From: Ascarosepion bandense
Lineage: Eukaryota > Mollusca > Cephalopoda > Sepiida > Sepiidae
DNA length: 64,000 nucleotides
Assembly (NCBI GenBank): GCA_037127315.1
Contig: JBBBDQ010000330.1
Coordinates: 6,207,501 to 6,271,500, forward strand
Direction of reading: 5' to 3'
Both the position numbers and the translations under genes were made by a program. Below the pieces are notes generated by a model. It saw only the letters and a program-made list of their open reading frames with translations. It did not search any database and was not told the DNA's origin. How positions within the stretch are numbered: position 1 is the stretch's first letter; the number at the start of each line of letters is the position of its first letter. This document shows positions 45,870 through 58,543 of the stretch, piece by piece.

Positions 45870-46548
45870 TATACTGATGTTGATGAGTTCTAGAAGGATT
45901 GTCCTTCTCTTTGGTACAGGACCTTTGATTTTTTTGCTTTGCTTATTCAAGTATGTGGTTTCAGAAAAAACAGATTGATCTTTTCTTAATAATGTCAGTG
46001 TTAATGTTAACTAGGTGATACTTTTTAAGGTATTTCAGAAATATTTTTACTATTTATTAAACTTTACCTACAGCCTGTATGAATACAGTATTTATTGGTA
46101 TCAAAAATGTACCTATTTTTCAATGACATTTATAGTTTCCTACAAATGTAACTTATTTTTATCTCTCAAAATATTTCCAGTCAAAATTGGGATGTGTCAC
46201 TGAAGCCAAAGAGCCTTTGAAATTTATATATACTGTTGCTCACACAATACAAAAGCAAAGAGCCACTCAAGGTAGATCACTGTAAGAGTGTAAAGGGAGG
46301 AAGAAGTGCATATGAGAATATGAAGGATAGATAACAGTTGGCCTTTGACATGAAAAGGTTAAGACTGTAGTGATTAAGAAAGCATCCTCTTGGTATTCTG
46401 TTTTACAAAGTAAGTTCTTGTGAAGGCACTGTGGAACTTCCCCTTTCAACAATAGAATTGAAAGGAATGTAAAGGAATCATCCCTGTGTCTGTGGCATGT
46501 TGTCCTCTCTGTGAAACTCTGAACTGATGGAAATAATGTAGCTCATCT
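45870..46548. other. AT-rich spacer
   Basis: Nothing recognised. Confidence 0.45.
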
Positions 46549-46550
46549 GG

Positions 46551-46852
46551 TAATCTAAACTTATTTATAAATGGAACTTTGCCTCTCTGTGTGTGTCCGT
46601 TACCTATAGACTCCAAAACGGCTGCAGTGATTTTCTTGAAAATTTACACAGTTGTACTATAAACATCTGCGAGTGTTCTTAGCTAGGTTTTGTGTTGAGG
46701 TACCCCTGATAAATATCGATAATAAAAAAAAATTGGGTTATAGAAGGAGTGGTTTGATTTTAATCAAATTTGATACACTCATAGACAAAGACATAAACGA
46801 TATTCAGAAGTTTCAAAGTTGCAGTTCTTACAATAGTGCAGAAAATCGATAA
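46551..46852 (+). mobile_element. Helitron-like repeat, forward copy
   Basis: It begins TCTAAACTTATTTATAAATG and matches 272-567 in reverse. It ends just before the short Helitron below, so the two may be parts of one disrupted element. Confidence 0.5.
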
Positions 46853-46857
46853 TATAC

Positions 46858-47045
46858 ATATATAAAAGGCAAGATGTGTGTGTGTGTGTGTGTATCTGTT
46901 TATCTGTCTGTCCTTTATACAAATCCACAATTTTTATTTGGTTCTCACCAAACTTCACACAAATATTCTTTAGTCTGAGCTCCAGGACCATGGATTAGTT
47001 TTAAAGCTTTCATTACACCTGAGCAATGCCAGGTCATACTGCTAG
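46858..47045 (+). mobile_element. Short non-autonomous Helitron
   Basis: The 5' side reads ATATATAAAAGGCAAGATG with a (GT)n tract. The 3' end GCAATGCCAGGTCATACTGC followed by TAG and then T fits the Helitron CTRR terminus and insertion before T. A small 3' hairpin (weaker than at 63075) precedes the end. Confidence 0.5.
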
Positions 47046-47174
47046 TTTTTCTATAAAAATAGTGATAATAGCAAAAAAGTTTATCAATGTTTCATCTCTG
47101 GGGCAAATGGTTATTAGGTGGAAAGTAATTAACTGCCCACAAAACTGCATAAACAAGACTGAAAAGTGAGGATT

Positions 47175-47840
47175 GGGCAGCCCTAGCTCAGATATGGTAG
47201 CAGTCTGATCTATTCTTGTAAAGATAGAACCTGGCTGGAGAAGTTTGGTACTTTCTGGAGTAGCACAAGGAACTGACCATTTTCCCAGAATCTTTTAGTG
47301 ATGGTTCATATATATTATTCCACTTGAAGTCTGAAGTGATATTGAGTCTCAAATGATCTTCAAAACAAGGCGTATCTGACAATACAACCATTCATCAGGA
47401 CTGGAGAAAATTTAGGGTCTGCTTGGTGACGAAACCCCACTAGCTTGGTTTTTAGACATTATAGAATGTTAAAAGCCAGTACCCCCACCCCATTGAGCTG
47501 TTAGTGCTAGATCGAGAGAAAGATCAGCTGTCAATATCTGGATCTTTTAAAGTTATAGAGGTTCACCAATAAACTATGTTATCATCCATATACATCTTTA
47601 AAAGGGAATTCTGTAGTACTCTTTTGAATATGTCTCAATTTGATGGATCATCTTGATGTTAAGTAACCCATTACATGCCCTTTTGGCAGGATACAAACAT
47701 TTGTTCCCCTTGTCTGAAAAAAACTGTTTATAGGTCCAACTTGCTTTTACCAACTTGACCCCCAAAGGACATTTGCTGATCAAGCAAGGCTGAAAAGTGG
47801 CTTTGAGCAAAATCCTTCTTGTCATAGATTCTTAATTTCA
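47175..47840 (-). pseudogene. Jockey/CR1-like LINE RT fragment
   Basis: Minus-strand pieces read LNITSDFKWNN, YLYKNRSD, LVGFRHQ and others, matching the RT thumb and connector of the 39-42 kb LINE (LNLSSDLKWNH, LVNFNASKT). It is strongly decayed with many stops. Confidence 0.6.
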
Positions 47841-47844
47841 TATC

Positions 47845-48720
47845 AGCTCAGTTTCATACCCAAATGTAAACAAAGGGATTTTTTGTTTATCAAATCAACA
47901 TATTTTATCACTTAAACATTATTTTTAGTAGATACTCATATTTGAATAGATGTTCAATTTGGTTCTTGAATAGTAAATTTAGTTTTGTCTACCTGTTCAA
48001 ATATTCCTAATATCCTAGATATTCAAGTCAGTAGTTAGTAACCTAGAATAAACCTTGAATTTGGATAGTTTTTTTAGTTGCTTTAAAAAAAGGGGGTGAG
48101 AGGTAATTGTTTCTTTTACAAAAACATCTTCTTAGCCATATAATCTGTATATTAGTTAATGATACCCTAAAAAATGTCAACATATTTCTGTATAAATCCT
48201 TTCTTGCCATCCATTTCAGCCTTAGTTTGATTTTTTTTTTTTCTTCAGTGGGTGTGATAACAGTGCAAAATGAAAACTAGGCCAGAGCAAGTTATATGAA
48301 AGGGTGAAAATCCTTAGGGATCACATAACTATAAAATAACATTCTCACCTACTTGATTTCATTTGCATTTTTTAAATGGTATCCTGTATATAATTCCAGG
48401 CTTTTATGGCTAATTTATTTTAAGAATCTATTTTGCACATGTCAAATGTTTTTTTTTTTCTCCTCTCTCTTATTTCTATATTTTCTTATGACTTTTCTAG
48501 AGGAAAAAAAAATAAGGGGGTGAAATTTGATCATTTTGTACTTACAATCCTTGGATTACTGTAAAATATGCATATATCTTGTCATTCATGTGTGCCTGTG
48601 ATAAATTGGTAATTATGTCATTTTCAGACATGGAGATTGGTCTGTTTGACAGTTATCTTGACCCACTGTATCAAGATTGTACTAAAAGGTACAAATGACC
48701 CAACATAGCTATCATTTAGC
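47845..48720. other. AT-rich spacer
   Basis: No recognised feature. Confidence 0.45.
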
Positions 48721-48727
48721 GCATGAT

Positions 48728-49052
48728 AGTATAACAGGATGTGCATTGTGGCGCAGTGGATATCGGTTCAGAACGAGAAATCTGGGAACAGAGTTCGAAT
48801 TCCAGTTGAATTCCTTGCATTCACTTACGTGCAAATACCCTTGGGAAAGGTATTAATCCATCTCTTCCCTCCAGTTATGGGTTAAATAATAGGACAGATT
48901 GGGTTCTATAGCCTTGGTCGGCAACCAGTCTACCGCAGAAAGCAATAGCAACCTACTGCGGGATAATCTTCTGCCCAGTCAGTCATGTCTCTTTCGAGAC
49001 ATGATCGCCCAAGTGTGTATCACATATGGCACTTAACTGACTGAGTATAACA
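48728..49052 (+). mobile_element. Octopus-type tRNA SINE with 9-bp target duplication
   Basis: Full-length copy 48737-49043: A box TGGCGCAGTGG, B box GTTCGAATTCC (both matching consensus), body and CTTAACTGACTG end. AGTATAACA lies on both sides (48728-48736 and 49044-49052). Intact pol III boxes and a clean duplication make it the youngest-looking SINE here. Confidence 0.95.
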
Positions 49053-49424
49053 CTTACAAATGGGTCCTGCTTCAAGGTCATTTTGATGCCAGTTGACAGC
49101 TTTTAGGCTCAAGTAAAGCTGTATGCAGACTATTATTTTTCTCGACAACCAGACCCACATTTATTTAAAAAAATGAATGTAATAATCTTCCTGGCTGCAT
49201 TTGGCTTGGTGCCATATTACTAAGCTTAGCAAATATCAGACTTAATTAATCTTCTGGTTTTCAATAATGTTTTGTCTATATTACAGTGCAGATCAAGGAG
49301 ACAAAGTTTTTAATCCCCTCCATTTCATTGCTTTCTTTCCTCCTTACTTCCCCCTTTTACCACACTTCGCCCTTTACTCTTTTTCTTTGCCTTTAACCCT
49401 TCTTCCCCTCTCCTTCTCTTGTTT

Positions 49425-49605
49425 CTCTGTCTCGCTCTCCTTCCCTTGTTTCTCTGTGTCTCGCTCTCCTTCCCTTGTTTCTCTGTGTCTCGCTCTCCTT
49501 CCCTTGTTTCTCTGTGTCTCGCTCTCCTTCCCTTGTTTCTCTGTGTCTCGCTCTCCTTCCCTTGTTTCTCTGTGTCTCGCTCTCCTTCCCTTGTTTCTCT
49601 TCAAA
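49425..49605. repeat. 29-bp minisatellite
   Basis: About six tandem copies of a CTCTCCTTCCCTTGTTTCTC-type unit with TGTGTCTCG. The period of 29 is not divisible by three, which explains the matching repeat-peptide ORFs in all frames of both strands. Confidence 0.9.
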
Positions 49606-49664
49606 ATTTTCTTGTTTCTTAATCCTTTTTTTAGCTTTTGGAAGGTAACCTTTGCTATTTAAAT

Positions 49665-50160
49665 GCACCATTTTTGATTTTGTTACACTTTTTGTCATCT
49701 GTTAAGACACCTCTCTCCAATTTGAAATTACATCTTGGGCTGTTCCCTTTGCTAACAACCATATATTGTGTTTTCTTACAATTGATGATTAGTCCTTTCT
49801 TCCTGCTTTCCTTTAATACCTTATTTAGAAGTTCCTGCAAATTTCATCTGCTATCAGCACAGTCATTTGCATGTCTCATGTCTAAGATTGTGGCCACTAT
49901 TAATAAATCCTGGTAGGACTTCTAAAAATTAAAATTGCCTCACCTTAAAAATGAATCTGGTATGTAGAGTCATCTTTGTCTTATTCTCCACTTCTATTTT
50001 TGTTTACTTTCTCAATTCATTTTGTGTCCTTTGTGCATGTGGTTTACTCTCGCTAAATACAATTGATTATTCTAATATCTTTCAACTTAATTCTGCTATG
50101 CACTCTATTCATCAGAATCTGGATTAAGAGCCTCGATTGAAAAAAGTCTATGGTTGACAT
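49665..50160 (-). pseudogene. Family-R LINE RT fragment
   Basis: The minus strand has ELLNKVLKESRKKGLIINCK and TQYMVVSKGNSPRCN, matching the segment after the YADD motif in this family (compare 31300-31480). No catalytic part remains. Confidence 0.65.
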
Positions 50161-50288
50161 AGCATGGTGAACTTCAAGATATTATTACAGTTAGTAGTTA
50201 ATGAAGAACAAATCCAAAGTATTTTAGTATGTTTCTTTTATTTTCTCTCTCTCTTTTTTTTTTTTTTTTTTTTTTAAACTTAATACAA

Positions 50289-50596
50289 GGATGTGCGTTG
50301 TGGTGTAGTGGATATTAGGTTGGAATAAGAAATTGGAGAGCCAAGTTTGAATTCCAGTTGAATTCCTTGCATTCACTTAAGCACAAATACCCTTGGGAAA
50401 GGTATTAATCCATCTCTTCCCTCCAGTTATGGGTTAAATAATAGGACAGATTGGGTTCTATAGCCTTGGTCGGCAACCAGTCTACCACAGAAAGCAATGG
50501 CAACCTACTGCAGGATAATCATCTACCCAATCAGTCGTGTCTCTTTCGAGACATGATTGCCCAATCGTTTATCACGTGTGGCACTTAACTGACTGG
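50289..50596 (+). mobile_element. Octopus-type tRNA SINE, full length
   Basis: A box TGGTGTAGTGG, B box decayed to GTTTGAATTCC, full body and CTTAACTGACTG end. A second, 5'-truncated copy follows immediately. Confidence 0.9.
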
Positions 50597-50796
50597 CACA
50601 CAAATACTCTTACTCCATCACTTCTTCCAGCTATGGGTTGAATAGCAAGACAGATTGGGTTCTGTAGTCTTGGTTGGCAACCAGACTACCACAGAAAGAA
50701 ATGGCAACTTACCATGGGAAAAAACTTCTGCTCAGTTAGTCATAGATCAAAAGAGACATGTGTGTATCACGTATGGCAATTAACTGACTGATATAA
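50597..50796 (+). mobile_element. Octopus-type SINE, 5'-truncated tandem copy
   Basis: It starts inside the body (CACAAATACTCTTACTCCAT) and runs through GATTGGGTTCTGTAGTCTTG to ATTAACTGACTGAT. It abuts the previous copy without spacer, suggesting tandem insertion or unequal exchange. Confidence 0.85.
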
Positions 50797-50799
50797 CAT

Positions 50800-52590
50800 C
50801 TAAGCAGCAAAAATGGTGCACTGTAGTCAGAGGTACTGAACTAAATTATCCCATAATCATTATTACTCCAATGACCAGGGATATTTGAAGCTCAGTTTAA
50901 TTCTTAACTAGTTCCTTACACACATCTGTGTTGAAAGGCATATATTTATTCATGCATCGTATGCATTGAGCATGAAGGCCTTTTTGTTTCCCATCTCTCT
51001 ATAAATTGAATTACAGCCAATGCCTGCCAACTTGAAGGTTCTCCTTGGTCATGAACATGCTGATTCCATCAGGAGAAACCTCTCCTCCTAACCATTGACT
51101 TCAATCCCAGGAACTAATAAATTTTCTCCAGTTGTTTTTAAAAATTTCTAATGAACAAGGTTGTTGAGAAATATAACCAGTTAGGTCAGGAATTATTTTT
51201 TTTAATTGCTGGTTGCTAAACAAATTGTTGTAGCTTGTTAGTTTTTGTAACATTTCCCCACCCCACCCACCAGCATGATTAATATATATAAAACTGAGAT
51301 GTCTGGCTGGATGTGTAACAGGAAAAGATTTGTCACTAATGCTCAATTACTTGTATGTAAAAAAAAAAAAAAAAAAAATAAAAGGTCCTGGTCTGCAAAA
51401 GTAAGGTTAAATGTCTGGAATCTTTATTTTTATTATTAGTGAGTACTGAAAAGTTTTCAGCTAAGTCAATGTGTGTGTTGTGGGGGGGGGGAGTTGAAAT
51501 ATAATAATGCTTAGTCATTTTGTCAGATTTTTGAAAGGGAGTTGCCACCTCCCTCCCACATGAAAACCTTTAAGCACCCTCTTTAACTATCCATGTTAAT
51601 GAAAAAATATAACCTTCTGTTGGAGAGTACAGAAGTAGCTACCCACTTCAATTAAACAAGTCTTATTCTTTGCTCTTTCAATGATTTCATTATGAACTAA
51701 CAAAATAGTTGTTCTATAAAAAAAGAAAAGTTGTCATAAGTTTTTTTTTTTTTTTTTTTTTTTTTTAACCTTTCCAAATATTTCTGTATAAACATTTTCA
51801 GCAGGGATTCTATTTTCTAAATTACTTTTTGTCACTATACAAAGTCCGCTTGAATTTGTGACTCTATCACAGCTCCAGAGAGCCAACCATGAGAGAAACA
51901 CTTGAATAATTATTGTATTTTCATTTTGTTTAAATAATTTTGCAGAGTTTTAAGAGAATCTAATTAAACAATATTTTGAATTGTTTAGATAATTCCATAC
52001 GTTTTCTTTTTTGATTCCCTTTGATTAATTTGTAGTGATGTGAAATATTAGATGGTAACAATGCATATTAGTATGAATGCTGTATATTTGCAGTCTGAGC
52101 ACCTGAATACTCTTATAATTGGTTAGCACTGTATTTCAAAACACAATGTTAACCCTTAACATAATTATCTAAAAGACCACTTCAATCTTTAGTTCTGATG
52201 TTTTTGATGGTTTCTTTGCTGCTATACACCTGTTCAAATTAACATTTCATAATACTGTATATATCGTATCAAATGAAACCTGACTGTTAAAACTGCATTT
52301 ATTCCTCATTTGTCTGTTAATTTGCATTACCTAGAGACACACAATCTTTCTTTCATCTCTTTTGTCTAATTCCTGTAGTTGTCTGGTTTTGTATGGCCTC
52401 TTTTGTCATTTTCAAGCTGCTTAAAGCAACATATCTTTTGTTACATTGCACCTACAGAAAGTGATAAGGATCTCTTAATATATTCCTGTGATACTGACTT
52501 ACCTGATTTGTATGTAGATAGCTAAAAAAAACTTAGTGCCCACAGAAAATAAACTAATAAAAATGATCTAATAAATTTCTGATCCATATA
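50800..52590. other. AT-rich spacer
   Basis: An A-run lies at 51358-51378 and poly-T at 51739-51766. No gene is recognised. Confidence 0.5.
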
Positions 52591-52591
52591 T

Positions 52592-53225
52592 ATCATTCAA
52601 TTATGGCAGTGGTTGAATATATTAAGTCTGAGTGAATCTAGGCAGATTTCAAGCTTCACCACAAATTCAGTTCTCAACCAAATTTCAAACAGTTTAGAGT
52701 TAAATAGAACACCTCCTTAGCCATATTTTGAAAAAAATGTTTGAATTTTGGTTCAGTAGAAAAGTTACATCAAAATATGTGAAGTTCGAAAAGGGAGACT
52801 AACTACATAAGTACATAAGTGAGTGAGTGACTAACACTTCTAATGATAAATTTTATTCTTTATAACTTTTTCTGTGTAATATTTTTGTCTGCAGTTTTCA
52901 ACATTTAAATTATGGTGATATCTTTATCATTTTTTGTCAATCAAACTTTGCTTATCACTTACCATTTTATCAGAATTAGTTATAAATAATAAAATTTTTT
53001 TTTTAATCAATTGCACATAAAAATTTTATCTTTGTAATATTTTTGAATGCGTTTTTCAGCATTAAATTTATCTTAAATTAATAAACAAATGGAAAAATCA
53101 TGGATTACATGGAAAAATGCATGCATGAAAAGTAATAAGATATTAAAACTGGAAAAGAACAGGACAAGACATTTTAGTGAAGTAAAAAAAAATAAGAAAT
53201 TTCTTAAAATGCTGCAGGTAAAAAT
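52592..53225 (+). repeat. Unclassified dispersed repeat (copy 2)
   Basis: Same-orientation partner of 33422-34135, about 80 bp shorter through internal deletions. Confidence 0.7.
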
Positions 53226-53289
53226 TTTGAATGCAATATCATAAAAATGCTTAACAAATAGATAAAGGAAATTTCTCACTCTCTTTTTT

Positions 53290-53367
53290 CTAAGATCACT
53301 CTCCGCTCTTCTTCTTCCCTCTCTTTCTCTCTCTCTCGCTCTCTTTCTCTCTCTCTCGCTCTCTTTC

Positions 53368-53399
<32 letters not shown>

Positions 53400-53429
53400 G
53401 CTCTCTTTCTCTCTCTCTCTCGCTCTCTT

Positions 53430-53495
<66 letters not shown>

Positions 53496-53610
53496 CTCTC
53501 TCTCCCTCTCTTTTCTCTCTCTATCCCTCTCTTTTCTCTCTCTCTCCCTCTCTTTTCTCTCTCTCTCCCTCTCTTTTCTCTCTCTCTCCCTCCCTCTCTC
53601 TCATCTCATC
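53290..53610. repeat. (CT)n-rich tract
   Basis: Long pyrimidine tract with interspersed CTCGCTCTCT and CCCTCTCTTT units. Confidence 0.95.
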
Positions 53611-53793
53611 AATCATGGCTTATTTGGTGGCCATCTTTAGGCAGCCAGATGGGATAACTGAATCATTCCCATCAACCTCTAGAAACCAAATGGCACCTGA
53701 ATATTTGTTTACATAGTATGAGCTATAAATAGCTTACACCACACTGTGGACTTTCAGCATCAAACAGAACCTTGATGGTAGGACACCCTAGAT

Positions 53794-55102
53794 TAGGGGT
53801 TCTTAACCTTGTTGGAGGTCATGAACCCCACGTTTCATCCATGCATTCACCAAACCCTTCATGAGTGGAAAAATAAAATGTTTTCTTCAAGACTTATGTA
53901 TATATTTTATTAGTGCACAAATGAACCATTTGTCAGTTGCACACAAAACCAATATGTTCAAAGAATAAAACTAACAAAACATGACTTTCACACAAACAAA
54001 AATATAACTCCATGAATGTTTACGGAAAATCAATGTAACTTTTTCTGTTGCCTTTCAGAGACAAGTGCCACTCTCGTATCATTTTTGCAACAATGTCTTT
54101 TCCATTTTTTTATTTTCATGTCTAACATCTTTGAAAAGGATTGCTTGCAAAGATGTAACAAATGGTATGAATATTTTATGCTCTTTTTCTTAGCAAAAAG
54201 AGGGTTCACTTTGATTTGGTGACACCAAAACATTGAGAGCATTGTTGTTCTGAAGAGGTTGCTGTTGAACCTGAAGTTTAATGATTTCATTGAGTGGAAA
54301 GGTCCTGGGTTGTGTTTTTGTCATGCATGGGAAATTAACCCAGTTTTTGCAAGAGCACCAGCGTTGTCCTCCAGATTGATTTTAAAATTTTGATTTCATC
54401 CTAATTTTAGCATACATGGCCAATATTTTCAAGCCTCTCAATCATTTTCTTTGACAGATGCAGAGTGGTACAGTCAATATTATCAAAGTGGAAGAAAACC
54501 TGAAGGTTTTTCAAAAAAGTTATGAAAAAGACGAACAGAGAATGATAACTTAAACACTGACATCTGTTGTCAAAAAACTATATGTGAACAGCTGTCTCAC
54601 CTGTGCCATATATAACTCTGGTGAGAAAGTATCTATTGAGAGACTTCATGAATTCATCTAAGTGCATCACAATTGCTTGCTTGAATTCCTAGGGTACAAA
54701 AATTTCTCCAATTCTAGATACATCTTTGATCTTACTTACAGTCATCCAGCAGGTGAAAGTTTACGATGTTATTCTGTTTTTTTAGCCTTCAAGTTTTCTT
54801 CTGTTTCAATAATGTTGACTTATTCACATAGCATCTGTCAATTGAGATCATAGAGGATCTAAAATATTGGCCATGCATGCCAAAATAAGAATGAACTCTT
54901 TGCCATGTAGATTACTTTGAAATGTTGGTGCTCTGGCAAAAACCATGCTAATTCCACACACATGGCAAAAACATGATTCAGCACCTTTTCTGGGATAACC
55001 ACTGAACGTCAGACTGGTACAGAAGTACCTCGATTCCATAGCCAATTTCATTACACAGTTCTTTGAAGATGCTATGCTTCATTGTGTTATTTTTTCATGG
55101 AG

Positions 55103-55145
<43 letters not shown>

Positions 55146-56234
55146 ATTTTTAGCACTTTTCCCAGTTTTGGAGCCAAATTTTTTACTGCTAATGCATGCC
55201 TGTGCAGAACACAGTGCATAACAATGTCATGCATTGTCTTTTACCAGGGCTCCAAAAGTATAATTTCACCCCAGCATGAAGGAAGATCCGTCCAAAAAAA
55301 CTGCAGAAACCATAGTCTACAAAAGATTGTCTCTGAAGATTTCATCCACAATTTTCTTTGTTGGCTGTCTTAGTTGTTATTGTTGCAAGAAGCTCACAAA
55401 ATAAATCTTTTTCACCATGTCTTTCATATAGCACATGAATACAACAAGATGACTTAGATTAGAAACGTTGGTGGGCTCATCAAGTTGAAGACTGAATTCT
55501 GCTGGACTTGAAATCATATTTGCAGCTACTTGAGCCAAGACCTCATGGCTCATGTCTATTCTGCTTCTGATTATCATTTGAAAGAGGAATTTGGGTCAAC
55601 TTATTTTGAGCAGCTTTTTCATGATATTCACCATCTTCAACGCAGCTGGTTTTATGAGTTTTTCACAAATGGTGTGTGGTTTGCCTTCCTTTGCCATCAA
55701 GTACACAACTTTGTACAATGCTGTGAGGATCAGGTTATCAATGGGTACAAAACTAAGAACAGGCGGAGTAGCCTTTTCATTGAATCTCTCTTCACCTTGA
55801 ATTCATATTGTGTTCTTGTAATTCCCATTTCCATGCAGCTTTAGGTAACGTTCCCTTAGTTTTGTCAATGCTAGACTAAAATTGCTCAAATTGGAATTGC
55901 AAGTCATGCATTGAGGACACTGACTGCCATCATGTCACATGAATCCATATTGTACATATGTCTGACCACGTTTTTTTTGCTTGATATAGTATAAAGGGAT
56001 TGAAAGATTAGACAGGAAACCACAAATAACGTACAGTCACAAGTCGACTCTATGGCACAGATATCAAGGCCAAGTGATTTGGTGTAATCAGCTGCAGCCA
56101 ATGATGAGCAAGCAGAGCATGAAATCACTAATCATGAGTGAATAAATGGGACTCTGTGCGTTTTCTTCCACTGAACCATGGAGGATCACTTTCCAAACCT
56201 CTGGGTTCGATCAAACCAAGGTTAAGAACCACTG
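53794..56234 (-). mobile_element. hAT transposon, decayed transposase (ZBED5/SCAND3-like)
   Basis: Ends TAGGGGTTCTTAACC and, inverted, CAGTGGTTCTTAACC are hAT TIRs. The flanking 8-bp CCCTAGAT (53786-53793) and CATTAGAT (56235-56242) match at 6 of 8 positions, as an aged hAT duplication would. The minus strand carries transposase pieces: a LTQIPLSND region near 55590, SPAEFSLQLDEPTNVSNLSH (55377-55577), a VQWLS-like stretch (near 55000), and HGKEFILILACMANILDPL (54848-55051). These match the RNase-H-like hAT core of the ZBED5/SCAND3/FAM200 group. Stops and frameshifts throughout; a (CA)n lies inside at 55103-55142. Confidence 0.85.
55103..55142. repeat. (CA)n microsatellite inside hAT
   Basis: Pure CA tract within the decayed transposase. 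Confidence 0.95.
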
Positions 56235-56239
56235 CATTA

Positions 56240-56945
56240 GATACGACCATGTCACTCGTTTCTAAGTGGTTCCCCATTCTATTTACTGACCAGTCTCAAT
56301 GCTGCTTAACTTTGGCAATCATACAGGCATTAAGCAGTTTCACTGTATGCATGTACACATAAATAATGCAAGTTTATATATATTTTTCTTCTCATTTAAA
56401 ATAAAAATGCTGATGTTTTCAACAATTATTTATGATTTCCTACAATGTCTACTCTCCTCCCTTTCCACACTCTGAAACCTCATGTCTACCCTTTCAAGTG
56501 CATTCATGACCTCAAGTCAAAGAACTTGTGGCTCAGACTTTTAGCCATTTATAAAGGGAAATATTATCCACATGTACTTGTAAAGTGTGCCAGTACATTT
56601 TGGGGATCAGGAGAAAGAACTTTTTTCTGGTGAGATTTTAGTTCAGAATATGGCTAAATCTTAATTTGTAACATGTGAATACTAAAAGAATTTTTTTTTA
56701 AATAGGCCATGGCCTCCAAAATATATCATCATGGCTCTCTATATCTTCCATATTTTTTTTCTCTTTTTTATTTCTTCCAATCTCTCTTGACTGTATCATA
56801 ATTTGAGTTTCACAGTGACAATATGAATAACAATTATATATGAGCATTTTATTTATATATGAATTTACTTTTTGCATTTTTGTGAACAGACTTCACAAAT
56901 GTATGAGAAATTAGTTTAATAATTAATGTATTTGCTTACTGTTAA
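56240..56945. other. AT-rich spacer
   Basis: Nothing recognised. Confidence 0.45.
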
Positions 56946-56946
56946 T

Positions 56947-57188
56947 GAGATAGTTAAGTGCAATATGTGAAACACGCTTGGGCGATCATGTCTCTTTCGA
57001 GACATGACTGACTAAGCAGAAGATTATCCCACAGTAGGTTGCCATTACTTTCTGCAGTAGACTGGTTGCCAGCCAAGGCTATAGAACCCAGTCTGTCCTG
57101 TTATTTAACTCAGAACTGGAAGGAAGAGACACATTAATACCTTTCCCAAAGGTATTTGCACGTAAGTGAATGCAATGAATTCAACATG
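56947..57188 (-). mobile_element. Octopus-type SINE, lacking tRNA head
   Basis: It runs from the 3' end (TAGTTAAGTGCAATATGTGA on plus) through the body to GTGAATGCAATGAATTCAAC. The tRNA head is absent because a second copy starts there. Confidence 0.85.
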
Positions 57189-57304
57189 ATCAGTCAGTTA
57201 CGTGCCATACGTGAAACACGCTTGGGTGATCATGTCTTGAAAGAGACATGACTGACTGGGCAGAAGATTATCCCGCAGTAGGTTGCCATTGCTTTCTGCG
57301 ATAA
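57189..57304 (-). mobile_element. Octopus-type SINE, 3' fragment
   Basis: It carries the 3' terminal CAGTCAGTTACGTGCCATAC and the GTCTTGAAAGAGAC hairpin region down to TTGCTTTCTGCG. It abuts the previous partial copy, the same tandem arrangement as at 50289-50796. Confidence 0.85.
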
Positions 57305-57464
57305 ACACAAAAGGCTGTTACCTGGACACTGTTAATTCCAAAATATTATTCCTGGTTGAAAGCCCTCTTGTATTGTGTTAATCCTGATTCTGAAGACAGG
57401 ATGAAAATTTTGGCAATTTCAGATTGGATAATTGGTGGTGGTGGGTAAGATCCCCCTCCCCCCC

Positions 57465-57674
57465 CCCTCTCTCTCTCCCTTTCCCTGTTTTCCTCTCTCT
57501 CTCCCTTTCCCTGTTTTCCTCTCTCTCTCCCTTTCCCTGTTTTCCTCTCTCTCTCCCTTTCCCTGTTTTCCTCTCTCTCTCCCTTTCCCTGTTTTCCTCT
57601 CTCTCTCCCTTTCCCTGTTTTCCTCTCTCTCTCCCTTTCCCTGTTTTCCTCTCTCTCTCCCTTTCCCTGTTTTC

Positions 57675-57745
<71 letters not shown>

Positions 57746-57920
57746 CCCTCTCTCTCTCTCTCCCCTCTCTCTCTCTCTCCCCTCCTCTCTCTCTCTCCCC
57801 TCCTTTTTCTCTCTCTCTCCCCTCCTTTTTCTCTCTCTCTCCCCTCCTTTCTCTCTCTCCCCCTTTCTCTCTCTCTCCCCCTTTCTCTCTCTTTCCCCCT
57901 TTCTCTCTCTCTCTCGTCAT
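57465..57920. repeat. 24-bp minisatellite and (CT)n tract
   Basis: 57468-57675 holds about eight copies of a TCTCTCTCCCTTTCCCTGTT-TTCC unit (24 bp), followed by (CT)n and C-rich variants to 57920. The long low-complexity open frames on both strands here (up to 208 codons) are produced by the repeat. Confidence 0.9.
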
Positions 57921-57989
57921 ACCCCCATACATACAAAACTAGAACAAGTTCAGCTGCTAATATTAAAAACAATCACTCCTTGATGCCAC

Positions 57990-58540
57990 CTGATTTGCAT
58001 GTCATGTGTTGTTTCTTATCTTGGTCACATGGCATATGATTTTGTTCTTGTTCCAGTTTTATAAGCAATGAGATTGTTAGGGTGCCATTATAAGTTATCC
58101 CCCCTCATGAAGGCACTGAGAGTTACTTGGAGACGTCTATCTCTAGATAACCTGATAAATCAATATAATTAAACTTTGGTCAAGAAATCAGGAAAACTAG
58201 ACATTCTTATGTAAAATATTTGAAATTTTAAACTGGTGTTTTATTTCCGTATTAATAATTTCAATGTTTAAGAGTTAAAAGAAAAAGTAAATTTTATTGT
58301 GCAATGAGTTTGTTATATAAGTTTTCATAATGTATAAAAAAATGCTTGAAGACCTTTTTAAGAATTTATCTGTTTGTCATATTGATAACACTTATAGTGA
58401 CAATAATGATTACCATATTTATGAAAGTGAAAATATCAAACAATTATAGAAATAAAAGGAAACTAGTCAATTCTTTGAGAAACCAGTATATCAGGAAAAT
58501 TGGAAATCAAATTACTGAAGCCAAGTGGCATAGAGAATCT
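57990..58540. other. AT-rich spacer
   Basis: Nothing recognised. Confidence 0.45.
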
Positions 58541-58543
58541 TTT

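Noticed and set aside
49374..49698. Long Arg/Glu/Lys-rich and Ser/Leu-rich ORFs
   Set aside because: They are produced by a 29-bp minisatellite; the same peptides appear in all frames.
57346..57983. ORFs of 172-208 codons on both strands
   Set aside because: They are low-complexity products of (CT)n and a 24-bp minisatellite, with no domain and equal length on both strands.
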